Source: Castanea sativa | Taxonomy: Eukaryota; Streptophyta; Magnoliopsida; Fagales; Fagaceae | DNA length: 64,000 nt | Direction of reading: 5' to 3' | Assembly (NCBI RefSeq): GCF_040712315.1 | Contig: NC_134017.1 | Span: 49,411,636 to 49,475,635, forward strand | Shown here: positions 11,405 to 22,486 of the stretch, one piece after another | Layout of the letters: each line of letters opens with the position of its first letter | Position numbering within the stretch: position 1 is the first letter of the stretch | Position numbers and translations under genes: made by a program | Notes under the pieces: generated by a model | The model's input: only the letters and a program-made list of their open reading frames with translations | Databases searched by the model: none | What the model was told of the DNA's origin: nothing

Positions 11405-13579
11405 ATGTCTAGTGAGGCGTCAAGTAATCAGTCTTATGCCCGCGAGGGAACGGGTTACGAAGAGGTGTTCCCGTCAGGTCAAGCAGACCAAGACACCTCT
11501 AGCGGGGAGAGGGAACCGTCAACTAGCTCTCCTTCCTATGAGGAAGATGAAGGGCAGGATAGGGACGGGTCAGAGTATGACTCGACTGACAACCTAGACG
11601 GTGTCGACCCCCCGGTCCAATCCGTCATAGGCCCTGACGGCTTCAGGGAGTTCGTCCTGCTCCCTTTGTGGACGGTGAATGACTTTGTGTCAACCATCAA
11701 GCCAGCGCACTTCAACACACTAAGGCAAAAGTACCAAATACCAGATACCATATCCATCCGTCTACCATTCAAAACAAAAAAATGCTATTACTACGGTCTC
11801 GAAGACGTCGGGGTCTACGAGCAAATGCTAAAAGCTGGTCTCCGTTTTCCCCTAAGTGCATTGCATCGTCGTCTCCTCCAATACTTGGGTCTGGCCGTCA
11901 CCCAGATATCTCCGAACGCATGGAGGGTTTTCCTGAGCGTCGAAGTATTGTACGGTGTGATGTCCGACGGGGCCAGACGGTTAACGGTGGAGGAATTTTT
12001 CCATTGCTATCGTCCGTCTGAAATTACAAAGTCAAAGGGCATGTACAGCTTTGTGCCGAGGAGTCCGTTACTTAGGCTGGTGTCCGAGACCTCGGACTCA
12101 AATCGTAACTGGAAGGGTCGTTACTTCTTCCTTCGAGGGGATAACTGGATGTGTCGTCCAGGCGATGACGACTACATGCCGGTAGATAAAATGTGGGGGA
12201 TAATGCCCCCGTCTGGTACGAGTCCGTCCACTTATCAACCGTCATCCATGTTTTATGAGTTTACTCAACATTTTTTTTTTTTTTTTTTGCAGCGAGGGAC
12301 CGTCCACCTATCTCAACCGAACAGTTCGGCTTTCTGGAGAAAATTTTTCAAAAGACCAAGTTGTCTGAAAGGACCTGGTCGAAGCTCGTCACATTGGATA
12401 CGTTACATTGGTACTGTGACGGTCCTGAACCCACATCCGTCGCCTGCCGATACGACGCAGGTGTACGCAAACATAAGTTCTGGAACCCTTCCGTCGATTT
12501 TGGCTTTATGCAGTTCCTTTTTAAACCGTCTTCTTTTGTAGAAATGGACGACGCCAGGAGACGGGCTATCATTAAACAGCAGGATGCAAAAACGAAGCAA
12601 GGGGGCGACGCTTCAAAGGTGGATCCGTCACAGACGGCCCCAAAAAGACCATCTTCTGAGAGATGGGACCGTCACTCCAAAAAACAGAAGCTTGTGACGG
12701 GTCTACCTGCCGGTCAGGGGTCCGGCATGGTGAAACTGCCTCCCAAGCTTGGGATTAGTAAGGGTAAGGGCCTGATGACCAACCCGGACCCCGTGAAGGA
12801 GAAGCCCCCCGTCCTGCTTCGTGAAGACCCCCAATACGCTCTCCGCCGTATTGGTTCCATCATAACCGATGACGACTATGAAGACCTGGGAAACCATGCC
12901 ATCTAGGCCATGGGGGAGACATGCCTATTCAGCTTAACTCAGGTTAGCGTCTGACATATACACATTCCGTCATTTTAACTCCGTCTCGTTCCTTTCCGTC
13001 TTGAGCTTATTTTTATCTGAACTGTGGCAGGGTGTGTTAATGGCCAAGGGCTTGTCAGACCGTTGCCTGGCCCAGGAAAGAGCCCTTGAACGAGTACGTG
13101 TTAAGGCGAAGGCGACGGCAGAAGAACTGGAAGTGTTAAAATTATGGAGGGTCCGTCATGAGCAGAAGCTGACACTCTCCGAGCAGGCTCGCGAGAACCT
13201 AGAAAAGGAGGTGGAGCTGCTCAGGAAGACGGTGAAAGCTCATGACGACAATATCTGTCAAGCGAAAGTTGATGCCATTAGAGAGTATCGAGACTCCGAC
13301 GCACTTTTGATGGAGCTTGGTTTTTCCTTTAGCGACGGGTTCGATGACTGTATCCGTCAGGTGAAGGCGTCATTCCCTGACTTGGACTTAGCTCACATAA
13401 ATATAGATGCCGAGGCCCAAACTCCGGCTCACCCCGTCGACTCTGAAGGGACGGAGGAACTCTTTGGCGAGGTTCCAGGTGATGACGGGGTCGCTAAAGC
13501 TGCAGAAGAAACTACAGTCGCTGATTCTCACCAGCCGTTGCCTGAAGGCCCTGAAGGAACCGTCACCATTCAAGACTAA
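11405..13579 (+). pseudogene. antisense Tat gene, Transposase_28 family, three exons, one stop
   Basis: Gene on the strand opposite to gag-pol. Exons are 11405-12215, 12293-12942 and 13031-13579, with GT-AG introns of 77 and 88 bp whose phases match exactly (1/2, then 0). The model is 670 codons including the final stop. The N-terminal 60 residues are acidic and Ser-rich. The block from FVLLPLWTVND to about residue 270 matches the plant 'putative gypsy type transposon' family (PF04195), known as an additional ORF of Tat elements. The middle is basic, and the last exon (from GVLMAKGLSDRC) is a coiled coil followed by an acidic tail. One in-frame TAG at 12904-12906 splits the model, in a context where CAG would be read through. 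The function of the family is unknown. It could still make a 483-residue product. Confidence 0.75.
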
Positions 13580-13791
13580 TGTATATTGTAGTGATAGGGA
13601 ACAATTTTTTTTTTTTATTGAACTCTACTGTATCAGTGATACTTCTTGGGTAACCTGTTCATATTTAGACCCGTCGTTCTATACTTTGCATGATCCCTTC
13701 AGTGTATCTTGGACTATCCATCCACTTTTACTTTTTTATTTAGTCTATTTATGTAGCTCTTAGTTGACCTGTCCTCTGCATGGATAGAAGG

Positions 13792-14260
13792 GTCCGTGCG
13801 CTTTGTAGATTTGGAATTTTTTTTGTTGGATGAGCCGTCCACTTTGTGGACTGGAAGGATTTTCATCCCTTGAATAATCCGTCCATTTTATGGATTGGTT
13901 GAATTTTCATCCTTTGGACGGTCCGTCCACTTTGTGGACTTGTAGAATTTCCATCCTTTGGATGATCCGTCCACTTTGTGGACTAGTAGAATTTCCATCC
14001 TTTGGATGATCCGTCCACTTTGTGGGCTAGTAGGATTTTCATCCTTGGGATGACCCGTCCACTTTGTGGACTTGACAGAATTTCCATCCTTTGGATGATC
14101 CGTCCACTTTGTGGACTAAAATTTTCATCCTTTGGATGATCCGTCCACTTTGTGGACCGTAGAATTTTCATCCTTTGGATGATCCATCCACTTTGTGGAC
14201 TAGTAGGATTTTCATCCTTTGGATGATCCGTCCACTTTGTGGACTTTTAGAATTTCAACA
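13792..14260. repeat. 44-bp satellite array in the Tat 3' non-coding region
   Basis: Ten copies of a 44-bp unit, plus one decayed copy at the left. Anchors (CCGTCC) fall at 13835, 13879, 13923, 13967, 14011, 14055, 14100, 14141, 14184 and 14228. Each typical unit holds two perfect small hairpins: GTCCAC-TTT-GTGGAC and CATCC-TTT-GGATG. The Tat 3' non-coding region is known to generate such tandem repeats, some of which have become genomic satellites. Confidence 0.93.
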
Positions 14261-14413
14261 GCACGCATTTCATATTTTCTAAATAGAAATTATATTAAAC
14301 CAAATTGTTCATGGAAAAGAAAACTTGAGTTCTAATAGGCAAAAACTATGACTGTTTAAAATTAAACTGAAAAAAAAAAATAAGGAGGTAGATATCGTCT
14401 TATGACTATTGCA
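14261..14413. other. Tat non-coding spacer after pol
   Basis: Short AT-rich stretch between the integrase stop and the satellite array. It contains an A-run but no other feature. Confidence 0.5.
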
Positions 14414-15682
14414 CTATTGGTAGTACTTCTTCAGGTGCTCCGTGTTCCAGGGATGGCCCAGTTTCCTTCCGTCTAGTGTCTCCAAGTAGTACGTTCCTTT
14501 TCTATGCCATGAGATAATTCTGTATGGGCCTTCCCAGTTAGGACCCAGCTTTCCCAGGGATGCATCCTTCGAAGCGCCAAGCACTTTTCGTAATACCAGA
14601 TCTCCCACCTTGAAGTCCCGGTGCCGGACCTTGGAGTTGTAGTGTTTTGCCATCATGTCTTGGTACCGCGCCAATCTCTGTGCTGCTGCTGCCCTGAGCT
14701 CATCTACAAGGTCAAGCTCTAAACGCAATGCTTCATTATTCTTGCTCTCGTCATAGCTTTCCACGCGATAGCTTGTTAATCCCACTTCTACCGGAATGAG
14801 GGCCTCAGTACCATACGCCAATCGAAACGGTGTCTCCCCTGTTGGTGTTCTTGCCGTTGTCCTGTATGCCCAGAGTACACTTGGTAGTTCGTCCAGCCAT
14901 ATGCCCTTTGCCCCCTCGAGCCGGGTCTTGATAATCTTTAACAAGGACCGGTTCGTGACCTCAACTTGACCATTGGCCTGAGGGTGGGCGGGTGACAAGT
15001 AGTGATTCTTGATTCCCAACTGAGAACAGAAGTCTTGGAATGCATCGTTGTCGAATTGCTTCCCGTTGTCTGAAACGAGCACTCTTGGGATCCCATATCA
15101 GCAAATTATACTTCTCCATACAAAGCTGCGAATGTTCTTCTCCGTGATAGTAGCAAGAGCTTCTGGTTCTGCTTCCACCCACTTGGTGAAGTAGTCAATA
15201 CCAACCACTAAGAACTTCAGTTGTCTTGCTGCTATTGGAAATGGACCCATGATGTCCAATCCCCATTGTGCGAACGGCCACGGAGCCGTCATAGGTGTGA
15301 GCTCCTCCGTTGGCCGTCTAATGAGATTGCCAAACCGTTGACACTTATCGCAGGCTCTAACGTACACATGGGCATCCTTTTGCATTGTCGGCCAGTAATA
15401 TCCTGTTCGGAGTAGCTTGTACACCAGAGACCTTGATCCCGAGTGGTTTCCACAAATTCCTTCATGAACTTCCCTCATCACGTAGTCTGCTTCCTCACGG
15501 CCAAGGCATCTTAGATATGGTCGGGAGAATCCTCTTTTGTAGAGTACGTCTTTAATCAGGATGAATCGGGCAGCCTTAACCTTCAATTTCCTTGCATCTT
15601 CTTTGCTCTCTGGCAGCTTGCCGTTCTTGAGGTACGTCACAATTGGAGCCGTCCAATCGTCTTTGGTGCTTACTTCCTGCAC
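14414..15682 (-). pseudogene. Tat integrase
   Basis: Final part of the gag-pol frame. The HHCC zinc-binding head is seen around GNHSGSRSLVYK and ACDKCQRFG (about 15300-15430). The catalytic core has D in GLDIMGPF, D in VSDNGKQFD and E in GQVEVTNRS, so the D-D-E set is present. The C-terminal region runs to HLKKYYQ and the natural stop at 14414. Two breaks lie in this frame: a TGA at 15683-15685 upstream of the domain and a TGA at 15098-15100 between the first and second catalytic Asp. No frameshift. Confidence 0.92.
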
Positions 15683-16711
15683 TCAAACGTTATCTAATAG
15701 TGATGAATGTTGGACGAAGGACAATACCTGTTCTAGGGCGATCATAGGTTCGGCCGAAGCAGCCTTTGCGAGTCGATCCGCCTCTTGGTTCTCTTCTCTT
15801 GGGATCTGAACTATCGTGAACTGGAGGTCACTCGTTCGACCCTTCACTTCCCCTAGGTACCGTCTCATTCGTTCATTTCTACAATCATAGCTCCCATTAA
15901 CTTGACCGGCTACGATTTGAGAATCGGAGTAGACCACCGCCTTCCTAGCCCCAGCCGCTATCGCAAGTTCCAATCCTACCACCAGGGCCTCATACTCTGC
16001 TTCGTTATTTGTAGTGGTGAATTCCAGACGGATCATGCATTCGATCTTATCTCCTTCCGGGGTGTGGAGTACAACCCCGATTCCTCCCGCATGCTTGTTG
16101 GAAGATCCGTCTGTGTGAATTCTCCATGTGGGCGTCTCTTCTGCCCCCTGCTCCTCAGGTGTAGTGAATTCCGCAATGAAGTCTGCCAGTATCTGCCCTT
16201 TCACAGCCGCTCGTGGTTGGTATTGGATATCGTACTCACTCAGCTCGATAGCCCACAAAGCCATCCGTCCCGCAGTTTCAGGATTGTTCATTGCTCTCCG
16301 CAAGGGCTGATCCGTCAAGACTTTTATGGTATGTGCTTGAAAATAAGGCTTGAGCTTTCGAGCTGCAGTCACAAGAGCGAAAGCGAGTTTCTCCATGCGT
16401 GGATATCTTTCCTCTGCCCCTCTTAGCGCCCGGCTGATGAAGTACACGGGTTTTTGTATCTTTCCTTCCTCTCTGATGAGAGCTGCACTTACCGCTGCTG
16501 ATGAGACGGCAAGGTACAGGAACAATTCCTCCCCTGGTATGGACGGACTAAGCAATGGCGAGGCCAAGAGATATGCCTTCAACTCTTCAAATGCCCTTTG
16601 GCATTCGTCCGTCCACTCGAAAGATCTCTTTAGTATTCTGAAGAAAGGGAGACACTTGTCCATCGCCCTCGATATGAACCTATTTAAGGCTGCTATCTTC
16701 CCTGTCAGGCT
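15683..16711 (-). pseudogene. Tat RNase H pair
   Basis: Two RNase H modules follow RT in the same frame. The first is the ordinary gypsy RT-linked type (FEELKAYLLASPLLS and YFISRALRGAEERYPRMEKL). The second is a complete extra RNase H with TDGSSNKHAGGIG, NNEAEYEALVVGLELA, YSDSQIV and EADRLAKAA, giving the D-E-D-D pattern. A second RNase H of cellular type between RT and integrase is diagnostic of the Tat lineage. A TAA at 16712-16714 separates this part from RT. Confidence 0.92.
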
Positions 16712-17653
16712 TTACACTTCCTTCACCGTCCTCGGAGGAGATAGCTCCATAATTGCTTTTACTTTCTCTAGGTTGACTTCAATGCCCCGTTGGGACACCA
16801 TGAATCCCAAAAATTTTCCAGCGGTAACTCCGAATGCGCATTTGCCTGGATTCAGCTTCATTTTATACATCCGAAGAGTGTTGAAAGTCTCCTGAAGGTC
16901 CCTCAAATGAACGGACACCTTTGCGCTTTTCACCAACATATCATCTACGTAGACCTGTACGTTTCTGCCGATTTGGTGTGCGAACATTTTGTTCATCAAA
17001 TGTTGATACGTGGCTCCTGCGTTCTTGAGCCCGAACGGCATCACCTTGTAGCAAAAAAGCCCCTGACTTGTCACAAATGATGTTTTCTCTTGATCAGCTT
17101 TATCCAATTTAATCTGATTATACCCTGAGAAGGCGTCCATGAAGCTCAACAGTTCATGTCTTGCGGTGGAGTCTACTAAGGTGTCAATGCGAGGGAGTGG
17201 GTAACTGTCTTTAGGGCATACCTTATTCAGATCCGTGAAGTCAACACACATTCTCCACTTCCCGTTTGATTTCTTGACCATTACCACATTGGCCAGCCAG
17301 TCAGGGTAATACACCTCCCTTATGAAGTTTGCTTCTCGTAGCTTCTGCACTTCCTCTGCCACGGCTCGATCCCGTTCGGGGGCGAACACACGCTTCTTTT
17401 GTCGAACTGGAGGGAAAGAAGGTGATACGTTCAATTTGTGAACTATGATTGTTGGATCTATTCTCGGCATGTCGTCATGACTCCATGCAAACACGTCTTG
17501 GTTCTCTTTGAGGAATAACAGGAGCGCATGTCGAACCGTTTGGTCGACTAAGGTTCCGATCCTGGTAGTCCGGTCGGGCCTTGAATCATCCAGTCGTACC
17601 TCTTCCAATTCCTCCACGGGTTCTGCTACTGTTCTCTGTTCCTCGATGTTCAT
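16712..17653 (-). pseudogene. Tat reverse transcriptase
   Basis: Contains the RT fingers and palm: RMCVDFTDLNKVCPKDSYPLP, MDAFSGYNQI, MPFGLKNAGATYQ and the catalytic YVDDM, followed by GKFLGFMVSQRGIEVN of the thumb/connection. The region is open except for the terminal TAA. A TAG at 17657-17659 interrupts the frame just upstream, between protease and RT. Confidence 0.93.
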
Positions 17654-17656
17654 CGC

Positions 17657-18400
17657 CTACACATGGTCATCCATTTCCATCATGGCAACGTAACATTCCC
17701 GCACAGACACCTGATTTTCGCGCAGTTCCCCAACTCCGTACTCGGTGGGAAACTTGATCATCAGATGGTAGGTAGAGGTGACGGCCTTCCATGCATTGAG
17801 AGTGGGTCGTCCGAGTATGGCATTATATGCTGAGGAGCAATCAACCACGAGAAAGGAAACATCCTTGATTATTTGCTGCGGATAGTCTCCTACCATTACC
17901 GCCAACGTGATGGATCCTAGAGGATAGACTCGGGAACCTCCAAAGCCAACGAGAGGCGTGAGTGCCGGGATCAGGCGTTCTTTCGCGATCCCCATCTGCT
18001 GGAACGCGGGGTAGTAAAGGATATCTGCTGAGCTCCCGTTGTCCACCAAAACTCGGTGGATGTTGAAGTCCCCTGCCTGTATGCTAACCACGAGCACGTC
18101 GTCATGGGGGTGGTGAAGGCACCGGGCCTCCTCTTCCGAAAACTCGATGCTGGAGCCGTTCCGTCGTGTTCCTTCTTGTGAAGGGCCCGTCAACTGGACG
18201 CTTTGTACCGTCCGTAAATAGGTCTTTCTGGCCTTTTTAGACGACCTCGTTGAAGTACTGCCCCCTATTATCATCCGTATGTCTGCGACCGGTGGTCTGG
18301 GACGTTCGTTTTCCCGTCTAGGATTCTGCTCTTGGGGTTGACCCGTTCTCTCCTTCCTCACAAACCTCTGCAACCTTCCTTGCCTGATAAGGGCCTCGAT
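17657..18400 (-). pseudogene. Tat aspartic protease
   Basis: Retropepsin-like segment of gag-pol. The active-site loop reads VDNGSSADIL, followed by the hydrophobic flap and the ILGRPTLNAWKAV motif that is typical of plant gypsy proteases. It is bounded by an in-frame TAG at 18401-18403 and another at 17657-17659. Processing of the polyprotein would depend on this domain, so this copy could only be mobilised by another element. Confidence 0.85.
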
Positions 18401-19651
18401 CTATTGCTTCAGGTCATAACAGTTCGTCGTATCATGGTCGTGATCACGATGAAAATGGCAGTATCTATCTCTTGGCCTCTTGTTCGGATCTCCCTTCAAC
18501 TTGCCCGGGAATGTCAAGGTTCCTTCATCTTTGATTTGTATTAACACCTGGTCAATTGGGGCTGTGAGGGGGGTGAAACTTGTAAACCTCCCCGAAGGTG
18601 GTTTGGATCTCCGGTCTTCTCGTCGATCTCTGGTTCTTGCCATTTTTCATCCATTATCTGGTTTCGTATCTTCCTGTCTTTCTCTTTTTCTTGGCTTATA
18701 GTCGTCTCTGGCCAGCAAGGCATCCTCCGCGTTCATATACTTCGTCGCCCTGTAGTACACGTCGGACATAGTTTTTGGGTCATTCTTGCATAGGGAGAAC
18801 AAAAACTTACCGTTTCGCAGCCCGTTTGTGAATGCTGCTACTTGTATCTTATCATCCGCCTCGTCTATTAAGAGGGCTTCCTTGTTAAAACGGGCTATGT
18901 ATGATCTTAAAGTCTCGTTCTCTCGTTGCTTAATACTTAGTATACACGCAGTAGACTTCTTATGCCGATGACTTCCGATAAAATGTGATACGAACTGTGC
19001 GCCCAATTCCTTAAAAGTGCCAATGGAATTGGGTGTCAACCTACTGTACCAATCCCTCGCAGGTCCTTTCAGAGTGGTGAGAAAAGCCCTGCACATGATT
19101 TCATCCGGTACACCCTGAAGATGCATTAGGGTTCTGAAAGACTCCAGGTGATCCAACGGGTCTTTGGATCCGTCGTAGTTCTCCACATGGGGCATGCGAA
19201 ACTTTAGAGGAAGGGGGCATGAATTCACCAACGCTGTGAAAGGCGAATCCGTTCTATGGACTAGGTCGTCCAGGTTGCTGGATACCCGTCCTCTAAGGGC
19301 GTTCATCATCATATCCATGCGTTCCCTCATCTCTTGCATTTCGGTGGCTATGTGAGTCGGCAAAGCGTCTGAGACAGATGGTCGATTGGTTTCTTGTCGC
19401 TCGGGTCTAGTTGGAGCGTTGCTGCCTTTAGGCCTTTCTGCGTTCCTTCCTTCCGGACTAGCGTCCTCCTGGTCTTCCTCTGGCGCACTTGGGTGTGCGA
19501 TCCTTTGTCGCAACTGTTCTTCCAGATCATGATTCTGCTTAGTGAGGCGCTCAACCGCCGCAGCAAGCGTTTGGACCTGCCTCTCTAGAGCGGTGGCGTG
19601 CGGTTCGTCGCCTTGATTGTTGTTCGTCGCCATCGATCGAGTGAGTACCAT
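18401..19651 (-). pseudogene. Tat gag
   Basis: Starts at the first ATG after the primer site (MVLTRSMATNN). A coiled coil (about residues 20-50) precedes a proline-rich linker and the capsid-type Retrotrans_gag domain (FRTLMHLQGVPDEIMCRAFL onward, about residues 165-275). After an in-frame TGA at 18647-18649 the same frame continues with a Cys/His cluster (RYCHFHRDHDHDTTNC), a zinc-knuckle-like motif, to the TAG at 18401. Confidence 0.9.
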
Positions 19652-19707
19652 GCAACTCTTTGTCTCAGGAATAGAGCGAGGCTAAAGTAATCGAAAGATT
19701 TTAGAAA

Positions 19708-19725
19708 TTCCCACAGACGGCGCCA
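19708..19725 (-). promoter_or_regulatory. tRNA primer-binding site
   Basis: On the minus strand TGGCGCCGTCTGTGGGAA begins two bases inside the 5' LTR edge. The first nine bases complement the 3' end of a tRNA of the Asp type used by Tat and Athila relatives. The later bases do not fit that tRNA well, so the primer identity is left open. Confidence 0.8.
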
Positions 19726-19727
19726 AC

Positions 19728-20231
19728 TGATGATGCCGAAAAAATCACCAGTAAGTTGCAAGCACTCCTCCAACCAAAGCAATACCTGCGAAAAGAAAAT
19801 AGAGGACTTAAAAAAGAGCACCGGTGTGGTGCCGGCCAAAAACCCTTCGAAGGTCAAGTTAGAATCTTGTTTCTTCAACCCTAGAATGCCAAAGTTAAGA
19901 ATATTGTGCATACCTTGCTTTGTGAGGGTTTTGGGGTATATATAGTAGCGTTGGGCCGAAATTCACGCCTTGCTCAAGAAGTCCTTTCCTTATAAAATTC
20001 CTCCAATCAAGGCTAACGTGAAGTACAAGAATTCTTCGTATTTACGTTGGCGTGAATCACACTCAAGGCCACGTTAGCCCTAATTACATAGCGTGATTTG
20101 AGGTAGCCTGAAGAGCGACACATGGATTCCTCATGCCCGTCCACAACTCATCCGTCCTCCTTGGGTTGTGTAATCCGTCAACTTGGTGTAATCATTTCAG
20201 TCAGACCGTCATGTTAGTGTTACCCTTATCA
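19728..20231 (-). repeat. 5' LTR of the Tat element
   Basis: 504-bp partner of 10458-10961, ending CA on the plus strand next to flank ACAAA. It carries a TATA box (CTATATATA at 19937-19945, minus) that should drive the gag-pol transcript. Confidence 0.93.
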
Positions 20232-21179
20232 ACAAATAACACTTACGGAAATCTTCCACAAAGTATAAAATAATTGGTGTTATCTTCCTTGGAAATGGCC
20301 AAGGGACTGTTAGTACATAACGGAATACAAATCTTTTCACTTCTGCTCTCAACTTTCTAAGTACTACTTTCTATTTTTCTTATTTCGATTCCTATTCTCC
20401 AAGTGTCTCTTGCCTGTTATAGGCTTATAGCATTCTTTCATTGATCTTAACCCTCCATTTGTAGGGTTATTGAATCTTCATTAAGATACTTGTCCCTTCT
20501 CAACAACGGCTCTCTAAGTCTTCAATTTGTTGTTTTGCATCCTCCAATTCAACAATAGCTAGTTTTCTTTTATTCTCAATACTTTGAGCTAGCTTTTGCT
20601 TATCTTTTCTATATTTTTCTATAAGAATAAAGCAAATTCTAATCAATTGTAAAATTGTAACAAATAATAACAAAGAATTCATTTCCAAAACACTTACCAC
20701 CATATATCAATTATCTTAAAACTTTTGGCTACACTTGCTTTTCACTTCTCAAGCCTTATAATTCTCATAAACTGCAACTCTATATCGTCACTTGTGTTTT
20801 TCTTAGTTACCCTGCATACCCCAAAGGGTATGTTTTCCTTGACAGATCCACTAACAGAACGTAGTACACCAAACACATTCTTTTCAATGAGTCTCAATTC
20901 CCTTCTAAACCAGATATAGTTCTTCCCTCGCCATCAACTAGATCTTCACCTTCTCTAAATTCCCAAACTCCTTTTATCAATTGGGGCACTATCTCTAATT
21001 CAGTTCCTATACCTCACTCTACCTCTCCCCCACCATCCTCTTACCTATTCCACCTTATGTTCAAATATTCCCTTCACCATCCACTTCTAATCCATTCCAT
21101 TCCGATACTATTACCCAACTTCTAAGTACCAATGCTGGTACTTCCTGGCTTAGATAGTAGCTCATCCACACTTCCACCT
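20232..21179. other. intergenic, no gene seen
   Basis: Flank of the Tat element. Short open frames occur, but none shows a recognisable domain. The Pro/Ser-rich stretch at about 20870-21170 resembles low-complexity linkers of retroelement polyproteins but cannot be assigned. Confidence 0.35.
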
Positions 21180-21620
21180 ATCTTAAATTCCCATCCAAAT
21201 TATGTTACAATCTATTACAATGAAAAATATTAAGATATCATTTTAGTTACTTAATATAAATTATTTTACAATCTATTGCAATGAAAAATATTAATATATC
21301 ATTGTAATAACTGATCAGTTATTTTACAATCTGTTGTAATGATAAATATGAAATAATTATTTTTTACAACAAATATATCGTTGTAATAATTTGATATAAA
21401 TTATTCTTCTCAATCATTGACAATCTATTGCAATAAAATTTATGAAGTAATAGCTTATTACTACAAGATATTTGAAGCGGTTTATTTTTTATTGCAACAA
21501 ATATTTGGAGTTTATTGCAACTAATTTTTTTTTTTTTTTGGCATAAATCTATTACTTCAAATTTTATTGCAATACCTTACATCAACTATTACAACTGACA
21601 TAGATGTTATCATAACAATT
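21180..21620 (-). repeat. TTGCAATAA-rich repeat, copy 1
   Basis: Imperfect units built on TTATTGCAA / TTGTAAAATAATTTATAT (read on the minus strand). The same words in the same order form the array at 54900-55610 on the plus strand, so both are copies of one repeat family in opposite orientation. Confidence 0.6.
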
Positions 21621-22486
21621 TTTTTCATTAATAAAAATTTGTTATTAAATGGTACCACAAGACCTTTAATTTAAGAGAGTTTTTTTTTTTCCATAAAGAA
21701 AATTGCTTCTTTATTATTACCATAAAGAATTAGCTTAATATTATTAATATTTTTTTTTAATGTGGGAGGTGGAATGTGGCATGCAATGGTGTAAAATGGG
21801 AATGGTGAGTTCAACACTCCATTCGCTAGGTTTTTGGTTTTTGGTAGTGTGTTTTAGGGGTGGTTAATATTGGAATTTTCAGTCCATTCCACCTTTTTTT
21901 TGTTTTCATTTTCACTCTCCCATAACTTATTTTGGTGAGTTTTGAGTGATGGAAACAAAAATTGAAAACAAAGAACCCACAAATTTTGAGTAATGAATGA
22001 TGAGTTTAAAGTGATGAGTGATGAAAAACACAAAATCCAACGCCCCCCCCCCCCACCTTAAAACTCCTAATATTTGTCATCTTCCAACAAAACTAATTGA
22101 GTTGACCTATGTACATCATTCTTGATGGGTGTAAGAAGTGATGTTTGTCAAGTGGCGCAAGGCTGGAGAAATTGAAATACATTTTTAGTTTTTTTTAAAA
22201 AAAATTTGTCATGGTGTCCATTTGGGCTAGTCCAAAACTTTCAATTTAAGCTTTGGTGATCAAAACAGAAATTTCATTTGTATCGTACCTTCTCCTCAAC
22301 TTGAAAATGAGTTAGATTCTATAGAATCAAACTTATGAAACTTATGGACTAACATAAGGAAATAAATATAAAAATAAAAATAAAAATAAAAAGAGGAAAA
22401 AAGAATAAAATAAAATAAATCAAAATGAAGTATAAGAACTAAGATTGTAAATGAATTAAAATGCAACTAAATTGGTCCTAAACTCT
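21621..22486. other. intergenic, no gene seen
   Basis: AT-rich DNA with a poly-C run at about 22045-22057 and an AAATA-rich stretch at about 22365-22425. No gene recognised. Confidence 0.4.

Larger units (their letters stand above)
10458..20231 (-). mobile_element. complete Ty3/gypsy LTR retrotransposon, Tat lineage
   Basis: A 9,774-bp element read on the minus strand: 5' LTR (right), primer site, gag, protease, reverse transcriptase, RNase H, a second RNase H, integrase, a non-coding tail with a satellite array, an opposite-strand gene, polypurine tract and 3' LTR (left). The two LTRs are both 504 bp without indels and begin TG; the right one ends CA and the left ends TA. Flanks are ATAAA (10453-10457) and ACAAA (20232-20236), a 5-bp target duplication with one C/T change. 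The second, cellular-type RNase H domain and an antisense gene between pol and the 3' LTR are hallmarks of the Tat/Grande/Retand group. Gag-pol is closed by six stops, so the copy is not autonomous. Confidence 0.95.

Noticed and set aside
15902..16426. 174-codon plus-strand frame opposite the Tat RNase H
   Set aside because: It mirrors the conserved gag-pol frame and shows no domain. The true antisense gene lies at 11405-13579.
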